64,000 nt of DNA, taken from positions 1,922,001-1,986,000 of the forward strand of contig CM066295.1 in NCBI GenBank assembly GCA_033816765.1, in the 5' to 3' direction. The translations under genes were made by a program, and so were the position numbers. The notes under the pieces were generated by a model. It did not search any database. It was given only the letters and a program-made list of their open reading frames with translations, and had not been told where the DNA came from. The stretch's first letter is position 1. Every line of letters begins with the position of its first letter. Of this stretch, positions 29,643 through 42,100 are shown piece after piece. The stretch comes from Nothopassalora personata. Taxonomy: Eukaryota > Ascomycota > Dothideomycetes > Mycosphaerellales > Mycosphaerellaceae.

Positions 29643-32484
29643 ATGGGTTCAATTCCACTTCCTGCGATGCGGGATGTGGTTCCCGGTATAATTGACATTC
29701 GAAGCGATGCCGAATCAATCAATATCAAGAAGCTCATCAAGTCGGGGCTGAATCAGCCAGATGGCGTGGAGAAGACTCTACCGACATTGCTGCTTTATGA
29801 CTCTAATGGCCTGAAACTGTTCGAGGAGATCACATATCTTGATCAATACTACTTGACAGGGCAGGAGATCTATGTGTTGGAGCGGTATGCTGATCGGATT
29901 GCGGAACGAATCTCTGATGGAGCGATGGTCGTGGAGTTGGGCAGCGGGTGAGGTTACCTTGACCTCCTAGGCGTGCTTGCCTAGGCTGCCGAACTAACGA
30001 CGACTACAGCAATCTCCGTAAAGTCAAGCTACTGCTGGATGCTTTGGAACGTGCCGAGAAAGACATAGATTACTATGCCCTTGATTTGATGCAATCTGAG
30101 CTGGAGCGCACACTGGCCCAGGTACCAACAGGCACCTACCACCACGTGAAGTGCTTCGGACTCTGGGGAACGTATGACGACGGGCTTGATTGGCTGAAGG
30201 CGCCTGGCAACGTCGATAAGCCAAAGACGATCCTATCTCTTGGCTCCAGCATTGGCAACTTCACCCGCGAGGAATCTATTGGCTTCGTCAAGCAGTTCGG
30301 AGATATCTTGAAGCCTGGCGACACCTTCCTGATTGGTCTCGATGCATGCCAAGATCCAGAGACCGTCTACCATGCATATAATGACAGAGACGGCGTCACC
30401 CACGAATTTACCATGAACGGCCTTAAACACGCCAACCGACTGCTTGATCGTGAGGCTTTCAAGATCGAAGACTGGGAAGCAGTTGGAGAGTATGATCAAA
30501 TCGGCGAGCGGCATCGAGCTTACGTTGTGCCCAGGAGAGATGTTGAGGTTGATGGTGTGTTGTGCAAGAAGGGCGAGAGGATCAACATCGAGGAGAGCTA
30601 CAAGTACAATCAAGAACAGGTAAGAACGAGTGTCCCCTGTCCCGTAATCATATGTTGACACTGCCGTAGGTATGCTTCCGACTGGTGTGACCAGAATTTG
30701 ATGAGTGCGGGCTTCATGTTCTGACATCCTTGCTACAGGCAGTTCATCTGTTCCGGGAAGCGTTGTGTCAGGAGGTGACGCAATGGACTAATGAGACCCA
30801 CACCTACGGTACGTCCCACTGCATTCCTTTGGAATCAATTACTACTGGCTACATTTTCAGATCTCATATATTGTCTAACACTTTCTTAAGGACTGCATAT
30901 GTTACAGAAAGCTAGCAGAATGTTCGCAACAAAGCCAGAACAATACGCATCGCACCCCGTGCCCAGCCTTGAGGAGTGGCATGATTTGTGGGCTGTTTGG
31001 GACAATGTCACGAGACAGATGATCCCGGATGAGGAACTTTTGGAGAAGCCAATCAAGCTTCGTAACGCCTGCATATTCTACTTGGGGCACATTCCAACAT
31101 TCTTTGACATCAAGCTCAGCGAGGCGACTGGACTAGAGCCAACGGAACCTGGCTATTTTCGCAAGATCTTCGAAAGAGGAATCGATCCAGATGTTGACAA
31201 TCCAGAGAATTGCCATGCGCACAGCGAGGTACCTGACAAATGGCCAGAATTGGAAACGATTCTCAAGTATCAGGAGAACGTGAGAAATCGCGTTCAACAG
31301 CTGTACCAATCCGGCCAAGCATACAACGACAATTGGGCTGGCCGCGTACTGTGGCTCTGCTTTGAGCATGAGGTAATGCACATGGAAACTCTGCTATACA
31401 TGCTCATCCAGAGCGACAACATACGGCCACCAAAGGGCGTCGTGAAGCCCGACTTCGAGCAGCTGGCTGCTCAAGCAAAACGACAGTCGGTCGACAACCA
31501 CTGGTTTGATATTCCGGAACAGACCATCACTATCGGTCTCGAAGATCCAGATAATGGTGATGGACCTGTCCGTTACTTCGGATGGGATTGTGAGAAGCCA
31601 TCGTATACTACGAAAGTCCATGCTTTCAAGGCTGCTGGTCGGCCCATCACCAACGGCGAATATGCTCGTTATCTAAGTGTGACGAAGCGTGACGGCATCC
31701 CTGCGTCATGGCAGCTGGGCCGTACAGAGCGTGCCGATAGCGGCAATCCTGACCTCGACGAGAACCTCAACGACTTCATCAGCGGCAAGGCTGTGCGCAC
31801 GGTGCATGGGCCGGTACCACTCAAGCTCGCGCTCGATTGGCCAGTGTCGGCCTCGTTCGACGAGCTCAACGGCTGCGCCCAATACATGGGTGGACGTATC
31901 CCGACTTACGAGGAGGCTCGAAGCATCTACGAATATGCTGCTGTCCTGAAGAAACGCGAGGCAGCAAGTAAGAACGCGCAGAACATCCCTGCCGTCAATG
32001 GTCATCTCGTCAATGATGGTGTAGAGGAAACGCCGCCATCCAAGCCCGCAGTAAATGGCGCCTCCAAGGCGGGACCCGTCACCAGTCCCAGTGAGCTGTA
32101 CGTCGATCTTAGCGATGCCAATGTGGGCTTCAAGCACTGGCACCCGATACCTGTTACCCAGAACGGCGATAAGCTCGCTGGCCTGAGTGAGATGGGTGGT
32201 CTTTGGGAGTGGACTAGTTCTGAACTGCAGAAGCGCGATGGCTTCGAACCGATGAAGCTGTATCCTGCTTATTCTGCAGACTTCTATGATGGCAAGCACT
32301 ACATCGTGCAGGGCGGTTCTTGGGCCACTCACCCACGTTTCGCTGGACGGAGGTCTGCGTAAGTTGTATAACTTTTGTGTCGAGCACAAGCTGTCCAAAT
32401 AGCTAACATGTTAGTAGCATCAACTGGTACCAACGTAATTACCCCTACGTATGGGCTGGAGCACGTTTGGTGAAGGATGCCTAA
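29643..32484 (+). CDS. EGT1: Ergothioneine synthase Egt1 (histidine trimethylase plus sulfoxide synthase)
   Basis: Exons 29643-29947, 30010-30619, 30739-30808, 30891-32358 and 32418-32484 encode 839 residues. All joins keep frame, for example GSG|NLRK, THTYG|LHML and RRSA|INWYQRN. The N-terminal part is an EgtD-type SAM methyltransferase (VVELGSGNLRKVKLLL; LGSSIGNFTREE). It is followed by a DinB-like domain with the iron-ligand pattern HEVMHME (HxxxHxE) and a C-terminal FGE-sulfatase domain (QGGSWATHPRFAGRRSAINW, then WAGARLV). The enzyme makes hercynine from histidine, then the cysteinyl-hercynine sulfoxide, en route to the antioxidant ergothioneine. A Lys/Ala/Pro-rich linker at about 31950-32085 interrupts the FGE domain. 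Intron 2 (30620-30738) is unusual and is described separately. Confidence 0.92.
30620..30738 (+). other. EGT1 intron 2: two back-to-back introns with an AG|GT junction
   Basis: The 119-nt intron can be divided at 30669/30670 into two complete intron-like units with nothing between them. The first is GTAAGA ... GTTGACACTGCCGTAG (50 nt), the second GTATGC ... CTGACATCCTTGCTACAG (69 nt). Each has its own donor, branch-like CTGAC/TTGAC and acceptor. Removing the first alone rebuilds a donor directly after CAG, as in a recursive (ratchet) splice site. Splicing as one intron gives the same mRNA. Confidence 0.5.
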
Positions 32485-33402
32485 TGTCAAGCCCGAGCCG
32501 CAGAACAATGATGATGAAAAGTAAGATGAAATACAATCTTTGGGTCAATATTTGCTTTCAGCACATCGTCTATAGAGATAGTAAGCTTAAGAAACCCTCG
32601 TTGATCTCAGCTTGAGCTCAGCGCTCTTGCCGCACTCATTCACTTACAAGCGCCGACATCCCCCGCGGTGGGGCACAATCGCGATCGCACGGACTGCCTC
32701 GCCACGTGCAGATCCTTGTTCACGCATATGAAGCATATGCACACAGCCTCAAGTTGCTCTGCTTTCTATTGATCTGTCACTTTCTGCAACTGAAGAGGCT
32801 CGTCTCGATGGATCTCGGACCCAGCTGCTGCAAGATGTGGGAAGAGGGGTGTTTGAAGGTCTCCAACTTCGGGACACCCATGCTCTCGCCATTTCGGCGT
32901 CAAACGCAGCACCTCCGATCACTTGTCCCGGCAATAGCCAGAAACTTCTTCACTAGCCTCCGAACACTTCAGGGACAAGGACCACAAAACTTCAAACGCA
33001 AGCTCTCTCCTGTTCGTCCCAACCCAACCTCGTCGACAGGACAAACTGGCCCGCCGCGTCTACCACGGCGCCCATTCCCCGTCCCGACCGTCCCCTGGCT
33101 CATCACAAGCTGCCCGGCGCGGTGCAAAGCGAGTAAGAGGCGAGTGTGAGGACACACCATCTGTTCGGTCTCATTCTTCACTTGCGACATTGTCAGGGAT
33201 ACGCTGGCGCCTGGCTGTTATTGACGGACAATACTGCAAACAGACCATGCAAAGGACTCCATCACCGCTTTCCAACAATAGCATTGCATCAATTGCTGTA
33301 GGCAGCACTCGAAGGCCAACTCGAAGTTATAAAGCACGGCCTGACACCATCAGCCAACACAACCGACACACAAAGGAAGCCTGATATCACAGGTCAACAA
33401 AC
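32485..33402. other. Intergenic, no supported gene
   Basis: 0.9 kb between EGT1 and the next plus-strand gene. A 147-codon ORF (32706-33149) has no recognisable features. The proximal part should act as promoter. Confidence 0.45.
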
Positions 33403-34804
33403 ATGCCGCAAGATCTGTTTAAGTGGGAGGATGGTGGTACCTTGAGTAAGTCCATTCAAACATGCACGAGCAAGTTGCGTTGCAGTCGCTGACGACATGT
33501 CTCAGAACACCACTGCCCCATCTGCCAAACACCGCTCTCGCACGACAAATGTCGAACCACCTGCCTGGGTACCCACGTCGAATGGTGCCATCGCTACCAC
33601 TCCCTCTTCCGCAAGAACTGGTCATCTCGCTGTGCAGCCTGCAAGACTACAGATGAACAGCATGAGAAGCGTCATCGCGAGATCGCCGACATTCTAGCCA
33701 AAGTCAAGAAGCTGAAAGAGGAGGAAGAGGCTGCTGCAATGGAGCTTTTACCTTATCCGACCACACCTAAGTCTCCTCGCATTCCACTCACGGCCAAAGC
33801 TCTCAACACCGTTGATGGTCGTGGGGAAATGCAACTCGAGACGCCGAAGGTGAGTAAGAAGGACAGGAAGGCGGCCAAGAAAGCAGCCAAAGCTCTGTAC
33901 AGGGACAAGGTCGTCACAACTGCCGACATCAAGTTCGTTGCCACGGCACTGCATCCGGAAGGGGAGAAGCTGGAGATCGACGATGCCGAGGTGGAAGGCC
34001 TGGGTGGGGATCTGGACATCAAGATGAACTTGAAGTTCACCAACCACACCTGCAACTCCAAGTCAGCTCGTCATGACTTCATCATCAAGGATCGAGAGCA
34101 GCTGAAGATGGTAAGTCAACGAAGAATGCGGAGCATAGAATGAGATGCCGTTTCGTGCCTTTGAACCATTGCTAACACTTTTATCTTTGTAGGACGACCT
34201 CGAGATGGACAGGCTCTTCGACACTTTCGATGTTGATAAGACTGCCGAAGGCAAAGTGGGAGAGCTCATCAAGGAGCTGACAGAGGCCATTAGAAATGAC
34301 TTTATGCACTGCAACGACGAGCTGAAGATTGTCGCAAGGAACCGAGCTGGCTTTTGGCGTTGGGCGAACAAGCGTGTGTACCGCGATCTTGTCGACAACG
34401 GTAAGCACTGGGACGACAAGCACAAGCCATATGACGCGGCTCCCGAAGAGCGTCGCGACAGTGCAACATACGCAGAGGCCGACACCGAGGACGATGCGAG
34501 CGCGTCACGGCAGGGCAGTCTCGACTCGAGCATCGCCGACTCTGTTGCCACCTCGCTTACGATCCCATCAACCAAGTCTTTGGCGTCGAAAAAGTCTGCT
34601 CCCGTCCTGACATTATCGACGCCGGTAAACAAGAAGACGACATTCGAAGGCGAAGGCTGGTCCCGGGTTGGCAAAAAGGTTGTCAAGGCTCCGGTCGGCA
34701 AGCTCACATTCTCGTCGAACGGTGGTCTTCATCGCTTCCAACCAAAATCCAAAGGTGCATGGGGTGCGCTGGCGAACTCGAAGGAGCAGGAGGATAGCGA
34801 TTAG
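33403..34804 (+). CDS. Hypothetical protein with an N-terminal Cys/His cluster
   Basis: Exons 33403-33445, 33506-34110 and 34193-34804 encode 419 residues; both introns have good GTAAGT donors. After the first splice the sequence reads TLKHHCPICQTPLSHDKC, then further Cys and His (CLGTHVEWCHRYHSLF) and CAAC, a pattern like a compact zinc-binding module at residues 15-65. A coiled Lys/Glu stretch follows (ILAKVKKLKEEEEAA), then a soluble domain (LDIKMNLKFTNHTCNSKSAR; LFDTFDVDKTAEGKVGELIK; NDFMHCNDELKIVARNRAGF, then WRWANKRVY). The tail is Ser/Lys-rich and disordered. I do not recognise a named family. A nucleic-acid-binding or scaffolding role is only a guess. Confidence 0.75.
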
Positions 34805-35302
34805 ACGTCGTTATTGTGTGAGCTCATTCTTGGTGGATTGGATCTCTTGGTATGGCGAAGCATGATGCATCTTGTCAAGGATTAGGGCGCTGTGGGGGCT
34901 TGAGCGTTGGTTTCCGGAGGGCTGTCGGTGTTATGAAGAAGGCGTGAGCCTCACTGCCCGGTAGCAGCGAGCAGCCTCAATGGCTCTTCTATGATTGTCC
35001 CGTGACTGCTGTTCCTCCCTGGCGTGCACCGTGCACCGTTGCCTCCCGTCTGCTTGTACTGTAGATGGAGTCTGCGTTATCGATACGCACGGACGCCGCC
35101 AGCAGGGGTCCCAGGTTTAGGATTTCTAAGATTCAGTGGCGGGCATCTTTTGCACACGAGGAAGCGTCAACTTCGAGCAAGACTCACACCTGCTAAGCCC
35201 AAAGTGCCGTAGACAGCATAAGACTCTTCAAGCCGACAGCGAATCCTCGACGCCATCACCTTCGTCTCCAGGCTGGCGGCAACCTCAGCGTCCGCGCCCA
35301 TC
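34805..35302. other. Intergenic, promoter side of NMD3
   Basis: About 500 bp with no supported ORF. Confidence 0.5.
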
Positions 35303-36865
35303 ATGTCGATGGAGATGGACTCATCGGTGCCGCTGGCACCACGAGCAGCAACACAAGCAACAGTGCTGTGTTACAACTGCGGCGCTTCAATCGATGGCAC
35401 ACAAGCAGGAGGAGCATTGTGCTCCGACTGCCTGAGGCTCACCACCGACATCACGTCCAGCATCGAGCGCGACAGCGTTTTACACATGTGCCGAGACTGC
35501 GACAGATGGCATTCGCCGCCCACGTCCTGGGTCGTAGCTCCACCGGAGTCCAGAGAATTGCTGGCGCTATGTCTCCGGAAACTCCGGGGTCTCAACAAGA
35601 CACGCATCATCGACGCATCCTTCATCTGGACCGAGCCGCATTCGAGGCGTATCAAGGTCAAGATCACCGTGCAGCAAGAGGCGGGAGAGGGAACCATCCT
35701 GCAGCAAACTTTCGACGTCGAATTCGTGCAGCAGTATAAGCAATGTCCCGACTGCGCCAAGTCATACACACACAACACATGGCGAGCGAACGTCCAAGTA
35801 CGGCAGAAGGTCCCACACAAGAGAACGTTTCTGTACCTCGAACAGCTTATCCTGAAGCAAGGAGCACATAAAGAGACGATCAACATCAAGGAAGTGCAAA
35901 ATGGAATCGACTTCTACTTTGCGCAGCGAAATCATGCAGAGGCATTTGTCGATTTCTTGAGCTCGGTGGCGCCGGTGAAGACGAAGAAGAGTCAAGAGCT
36001 GATCTCGATGGATGTGCATACATCGTCCAAGTCGTACAAGTTCTCATACTCGTGTGAGCTGGTACCGATATGCAAGGACGATCTGGTGGCTCTGCCGTTG
36101 AAGATTGCAAAGCAGATCGGCAACATTGCTCCGCTGGTGCTCTGCTACAGAATAGGCACAGCAGTAAACTTCCTCGACCCAAACACTCTTCAAATTGCGG
36201 ACCTCGGCACACCGATCTACTGGCGAGCACCCTTTACACCTTTGGCAGACGTACAAGAGCTTCGAGAGTTTGTCGTGATGGACATTGAGCCCATCGGACC
36301 CCAAGTCGGCCGATTCCTGCTTGCCGAAGCAACAGTAGCCCGCGCATCAGACCTCGGCGTCAACGACACCACCTACAACATCCGCACACATCTCGGCAGC
36401 ATTCTCAAGCCTGGCGACAGCGCTATGGGCTACCATCTGACAGGCACACAATTTAACAACCCCAACTTCGAGGCGATAGAAGAGTCGAAAAAATATTCTG
36501 GCCAGATCCCCGATGTAATACTAGTCAAGAAGCACTACGAGCGTCGCAAGACGAGAGGTCCAAGCAACCGTAACTGGAAGCTCAAGCGGATGGCGAGGGA
36601 AGAGAGCGACATGAAGCCCAGGAAGCAGGACCAGGATCGTGATGAGATTGATTACGAGCAGTTCTTGCAGGACTTGGAGGCGGATCCGGAGCTTAGACAT
36701 GGTCTCAATATGTATAAGAACCAGGTGCAGAGGGCCGCTGAGGAGATGGAGACAGATGGAGAAGGGGATGATGATGGGCTGGAGATTCCGATGGATCAGC
36801 TTATTGATGAGATGGAGGATCTGGGCATGGAGGACGTTGAAGAGGAAGATGAGGATGATGAGTGA
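35303..36865 (+). CDS. NMD3: 60S ribosomal export adaptor Nmd3
   Basis: 520 residues, intronless. Four CxxC pairs in the N-terminal zinc region: CYNCG, CSDC, CRDC and QCPDCAKSY. Family blocks follow: SYTHNTWRANVQVRQKV, TFLYLEQLILK, GIDFYFAQRNHAEAFVDFL and LVLCYRIGTAVNFLDP. The C-terminus is acidic (YEQFLQDLEADPEL and an Asp/Glu-rich end), where a leucine-rich nuclear export signal is expected, for example around MDQLIDEMEDLGM. Nmd3 binds late pre-60S subunits and recruits Crm1 for nuclear export. ATG 35303 is followed by a second ATG at 35309; either could be used. Confidence 0.95.
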   Translation: MSMEMDSSVPLAPRAATQATVLCYNCGASIDGTQAGGALCSDCLRLTTDITSSIERDSVLHMCRDCDRWHSPPTSWVVAPPESRELLALCLRKLRGLNKTRIIDASFIWTEPHSRRIKVKITVQQEAGEGTILQQTFDVEFVQQYKQCPDCAKSYTHNTWRANVQVRQKVPHKRTFLYLEQLILKQGAHKETINIKEVQNGIDFYFAQRNHAEAFVDFLSSVAPVKTKKSQELISMDVHTSSKSYKFSYSCELVPICKDDLVALPLKIAKQIGNIAPLVLCYRIGTAVNFLDPNTLQIADLGTPIYWRAPFTPLADVQELREFVVMDIEPIGPQVGRFLLAEATVARASDLGVNDTTYNIRTHLGSILKPGDSAMGYHLTGTQFNNPNFEAIEESKKYSGQIPDVILVKKHYERRKTRGPSNRNWKLKRMAREESDMKPRKQDQDRDEIDYEQFLQDLEADPELRHGLNMYKNQVQRAAEEMETDGEGDDDGLEIPMDQLIDEMEDLGMEDVEEEDEDDE

Positions 36866-37099
36866 TCTGAATGTGCGAGGAGTTGTGGGCGTAGATGACG
36901 GATGTGTGCATGATACCCAGGTATGTAGAGAAGTGTGCTCAGGACAGATCTGTCAAGTGAAGCGCAATTGAATGCACGAGCTTGAAGCGAGCAATCAGGA
37001 GGAACCGTGCTAACGCATCGGCATTGTGCTTTTCATCATCCCTAGTCCTCTACGACGGCCACAAACGCTGACATCCACCACCACACACAACGCTCGAGC

Positions 37100-37641
37100 A
37101 TGACAAATCCACAGGATGGCAGCCTCGTGCTGCGCCGCCGCCTCGAGAGCCTACCACGAGAACTTGTGAGCTATACATTCCCCTGATGCATTCGTCTCCA
37201 CGCTGATTTTGCCTACGGTACGACATCATCTACGACCTCACTTTCAACGCAGAGCCAGGTGTCCGTCGACTCGGCACCATCGACCGCGACGTCAAGGACA
37301 TAACGCCACCCGCAGACCCTCGGCCATCCATGCTCGGAGTGAGCCGCAGAATTCGAGAGCAGTACGCGCTCTCGTACTACGGGCGCGGTGCCACCTTCAT
37401 CGTCTATGACGACCGCTCGCTCGTAGCCTGGCTGGCATTATTGCCGGAAGCACATCGCGATATGGTCGCAGATGTCGGCTTTCGTCTGCAACCGCGCCAC
37501 CACGCCATGAGGTCTTGGAATTTCGGAGGTGGATCACACATTGATTCATTGAATCATCAGCGAGGGTACAATGATCGCATCCCTTGCGCTACGGACGAAG
37601 ATGGTGCTCGGGGAGAGGAGAGAAAATTGGGGCAAAGATAG
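37100..37641 (+). pseudogene. LPxEL-family gene, copy 1, with damaged splice acceptor
   Basis: Exon 1 (37100-37165) gives SLVLRRRLESLPREL before a GTGAGC donor. The second block (37219-37641) reads YDIIYDLTFNAEPG, then SRRIREQYALSYYG, DDRSLVAWLALLPEAHRDM and ends at TAG. In the sister copies the acceptor is CAG just before TAC. Here it is CGG, so the AG is missing. If spliced, the product would be 162 residues. The pattern 'LPxELYDxIYxLTF ... LLxVxRxxRxxYAxxYY ... LxxWLxxLP' is a small-protein family I know from Dothideomycete genomes, of unknown function and sometimes loosely called F-box-like. Confidence 0.55.
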
Positions 37642-38024
37642 TGGCTGGATACTGAGGAGAGGGTATATGTTGATGTTGATGTTTCATTTGCAAGCTGGTC
37701 TACCAGCCCATGTTGATCACTTCACGAGATTCCGCGCCACTTTCGAGCATACGCAAGCCCCATCTCTTGAAGCAGCCAAGCAGGGACGGAAAATTTTCTC
37801 GAGTCGAAACGGACGATCGGCATGGCGATGAAGTGAGGGCATCTTGAAAACGGTCGTGCTCGTCGCCTCAAAGGCCTTTTTTCGCGGACCGCGCGGGTTT
37901 AGGGATTACGCACGGGTTTGTTGGCTCAAAGTCGAGATAGATCTGTAGCTATCACATGTCTCCAACATCTCTTGCCTTCCGCTTGACGAGCTCAAACGCT
38001 TCTGTGCACCGACGTTAAGCCATA

Positions 38025-38036
38025 CCCCCCCCCCCC
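38025..38036. repeat. Homopolymer of 12 C
   Basis: A run of twelve C just before the second LPxEL-family copy; prone to slippage and to sequencing error. Confidence 0.9.
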
Positions 38037-38059
38037 TCTTCCTCCATCCGTGCTCGGCC

Positions 38060-38482
38060 GCCCAAATCGATAGCCTCGTGCTGCGACGAAGCGTAGAGAA
38101 GCTTCCGCAAGAGCGCATAAGTTGAAGGCCGCCGGGCGGACGGCTGTCACATGCTTGCTTGCTAATCGCGACCAGTACAGTACGACATGATCTACAACCT
38201 CACCTTCACCGCACAACCTGGCGTTCGATCGTTGACGGAACTTGAAGGATGTGACATCAAGACCCGATGTGGACTCTGTCCACACACCTCCTTTGCGTGG
38301 ACTGGCGATGTCGGGCGAGATACGCTGCATCGTGCCATGGTGAAGGTACCATCTTCGCCCTCTACGACAGCCTCACGCTCGTCGCATGGCTCAAGGCCGT
38401 TCCAGAGGCTCATCGCCGACGTCCGCTGCGTCGCAGGCCGGGGCGGTCCTGCCGCACATCATCCACGACTTGAGGCTGTGTA
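38060..38482 (+). pseudogene. LPxEL-family gene, copy 2, decayed
   Basis: Exon 1 remnant DSLVLRRSVEKLPQE (38070-38115) ends at GCGCATAAGT, where the donor GT expected after 'EL' is lost. The acceptor ACAG is intact at 38178 and is followed by YDMIYNLTFTAQPGVRS. A frameshift then moves the continuation HLLCVDWRCRARYAASCHGE and DSLTLVAWLKAVPEAHR into another frame (38290-38415). It aligns with copy 1 across its length. No ATG fits the family start. Confidence 0.6.
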
Positions 38483-39102
38483 GCAGCCTTTCTGAGAGAA
38501 TTTGCCTGGGGTGGAGAGTCATGTATGTGTAGCCGGCCTTTATTCATGTTCTGATTCTATGCTGACCTCGTGCATCAGGCGACTGCAGACCTCCATGGGT
38601 ATACATACAGGCAGCGGCTGGTGACGGCATTGCCATTGGCGCAGAATCCACGTACAGGCAGTGCCACGAATCTAGTCTAACTGCAGTACATAGCAGAAAG
38701 TGAAGCAGATGCTGATATTAATTTCCTTTGTCATTGCCAGGAAACTCTAGATCCGCCTCATCAATCTACAAATCGTAGATCAATACAGGCCATAGATCCA
38801 GCAGAGCAGAGATTGGGGTATCCGTCTACAGTACATCAACAAAGTTCTCACATCATTCGCCCCAGCAAATAGCTCACGCATGCCCGGCATGCAAGACTCT
38901 GGCAGCGGCTGTGCAAAACATCATGTCCTACATCATTCTCATATAGCCAGCGCCTCACGAAGAGGGCGGTCGATGTACCAGTGACACCAAAACTCCTCGC
39001 TAACAACGTCCGTTCATGCATTATGTATAAGTACGCATGGACAAAAGAAACACAATCCGGTTAGGGTGTGGTAAACGCCAGTTCATTGCAAAGCGTAGTG
39101 GT
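38483..39102. other. 3' flank of the PPR gene, no supported gene
   Basis: 0.6 kb with no protein-like ORF. Confidence 0.5.
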
Positions 39103-42100
39103 CTAGCGAACCAGCTCAGCGATCTTACCCGCAACAGCGCTGGGGTAGCCACGGCTCAAGGCCTCGCGAACGACACCCTTGGCAGCGTCACGATCCTCAG
39201 CAGCAAGATAGGCGCGGACCATTGCCTCGTATGTGCTGGGCTCGCGACGAGAGACGGGCACGCGCTGGAAGGCCTCCTTGGCTTTGACAATGTTCTTCTC
39301 CGAGGTCCAGCCGTGGATGAGAGCGTTGGCAATGTATGGTGTAAAGTCAACGCCACGAGCGGCCATGTCCTGAAGAAGCGGCTCGCACTCAGAAGATCTG
39401 TGGTTGGCGTTCAAGCTCTCGAATACTGCCTGGTACATGTTTGGCTGTGGTCGGATTTGACCTTCGGTGATGACCTTGTTGAAGAGAGCACGTGCGGCCT
39501 CAACGTCGTGCAGAACACAGCCGTTGGCATGGATCAAAGAAGCGTAGTGAACGGCTTCGGGCTGGATACCCGCCGCCTTCATGTCCTCGAGGACAGCTTC
39601 CGCGGCGGGCATGTTGACTGGCTCTAGGGTGGCGTGCGTGTCGATCAAAAGCTTGAACGTGTGAACAGTGGGCATAATGTTCTTGCTGCGCATGCGTTCA
39701 TAGTAGGCCAGAACCTTGCTGCGATCGCGCTTGGTCGTTAGGAAGAACTGCATCAGGGAGTGGTAAGGGGCTGGGCGCGGCTTGTAGTTGGCGCAAGCCT
39801 CCATCTCCTCGAAGATCTCTTCTGCAAACTTCTCATCCGAGACACGGGTAAGAGCATTGACTATAGTGCCGTAAGTGACGGAAGTCGGAGGGACACGAAG
39901 GTTGCGCATCTCGGCGAAGTAGAAGAGACAGTCGTCAATGCGTCGAGCCTTGCCAAGCTTGCCAATGAGAGCATTGAAGAGGAAGGACGAGGGCTCCACG
40001 CCTTCAGCCTTTGCTCGCATGAATATCTTGACGGCCTCGGTGGCCTCATCGAAAGTCTTGGTGTTGGCCTTCAGCTTTGTGATGTACAGTCCGAAAGTGT
40101 TGGCCGAAGGTGCAAAGCCCATGTCTCGCATATCCTGGTGGTACCTCGCAGCAAGATCCGGTCGCTCGAGGTTGAGACAGCCAGCAACCATTTGATCGAG
40201 AATCTGCTGCCAGCCGAAGCGGACGACACGGTAGCGAGCATCGAACGGAACATCTTGCTTGGCCATCTCGAGTAGGTCTTGGGCGAGATTGAGGTTCTGC
40301 TCCTTGGCGGCGGCTTCGATAAGCTTGCCGTAGGTGAACATTCGGGGGGCACGACCAATGCGGCGCATGTTGCGGAATTTGGTGAGTGCCTCGTTCAAGC
40401 GGCGACCATGAGGACGGTCAAGAAGCTCATTGATAGCGTTAGAACCCTTGACATCCGTGCGGTCAGCATATGGGTCGTAGGTATCCTCGAAGGAAGTCGG
40501 CGCTTCGAACGGTACTACTGGCGTGAACGGCGAAGGCTGGAATAGAGCCGGCGTGGTCGGGTAACGGTAGGTGTTCCAAAGTCTCGACAATTCCACATGA
40601 TCGATATTGATCAGTGTCTTCTCGATGAGCGTCTCGGTCTCAGCAGACGGCATAGCAGAGCGGGATACGAGGGTCTCGAGCATGCAGCCGAACCGAGCAG
40701 GTCCAGCGATGTCGGCGGTTGACTCCTCCAGGATCATCATGCTTTGCAGACGTAGAAGGTACTCCAGGTCAGCCTGGGTCAAGTGGGCGATATGCTCAGG
40801 ACCGAAGCGTGCCACAAGATGCTCCGCGATCGGCGCCATGAATGTGCCATTCTCAGTAATCATGCGGAGAGCATCGAGGTTTGCCTCAGGTGGAAGCATC
40901 GTCTGATTTCTGAGCAGAAATGAGCCGATGAGCTCAATAGCCTCGTCGATGTGATCAGCTGTCTCGACCTGACGGCTTTCCGGCTGTGTCTCGCGAATAC
41001 GTGCGAACATGCGCCTGCTGTTCCGCAAGCCGAGCCCTGCTTGGCCAAGCCGAATCAGCGCAATGGTCCGCATCGTTGTAGGCTCGATAAAGGACAGCTG
41101 GACAGGGGCGGACTCGATGATCCTCCAGTATCGCTCGGCGCCCTCCACGTTCGCGTTACGAACGTGCATAGCAAGGAGAGCCATGCTTGGTTCTGCTAGG
41201 TCCTGAGTGCACCCGGCGAGTGTATCGAATGCCTTCGTACTAATATCCGGGAGGTTGTTGTCGGCCGCAGTAGAAGCAATTGCGGACAGCGCTGAGGTGT
41301 ACGCACGTCCAGTCAAGGAGTTTGTAAGCTCCATAGCGTCGTGGAAAGTGGTGTCCTTGAGTGCCAGGGGAAGTAGAGCCTCAAGAGCGACTGCCTCGCG
41401 CAGGCTTTCAAGCTCGCTAGGGCTCTCAATACCAGCTTGAATTCTCGCCAGGAACTTCAGACCGCCCTTGAGTCTATCTGCGCTGCCGTAAGCTTTGATG
41501 AGTGCAGCGTAGACGAAGTTGTCGACTCTGTCGATGGAGTTCTGACCAGCGTTGTTGGCGACGGCCAGGTTCTTGTACTCATCGTAGGTCTCGACGGCTT
41601 TGCGCAGGTCACCGTTGATGCCGTATGCAGTGATCATGGGTGCATAGATCGTTGAAAGTGGCTCAAGTGAGTGTGCCTCCATGTACTGATATACACGGGT
41701 CATGTCGTCCACGCGACCCTGCTCTGCACTTGCAATGACCAAGCAAGCGCATGCTTCGCTCGAGAGGGGCGTCGAGCTTGCCTCTGTCGCTCGATCGAAC
41801 ATTTTCAAGGCGATCGACAGCGAGCTGTCTTCGGCGACGATGGCGGCCTCGGACTGACTTGATCGGAACATGAACTTGCCAGGCTGGTCGATACCACCGT
41901 AACGTGTAAGACGCTGCTCCAGGTCCTTACGCATGGCAACTGACTCTGATGCTCTCGCAGCAAGGAGCTCAATCAACATGGCATAAGTGATGACATCGGG
42001 AACCACCCTCCGCCTGAGCATGTCCGAGTAGATCTCCAGTGCTCTTGTGGTCTTTTGGTGCTTGCCATGGGTGAGCTCGATGGCAGAGTTGAGCAGCGCA

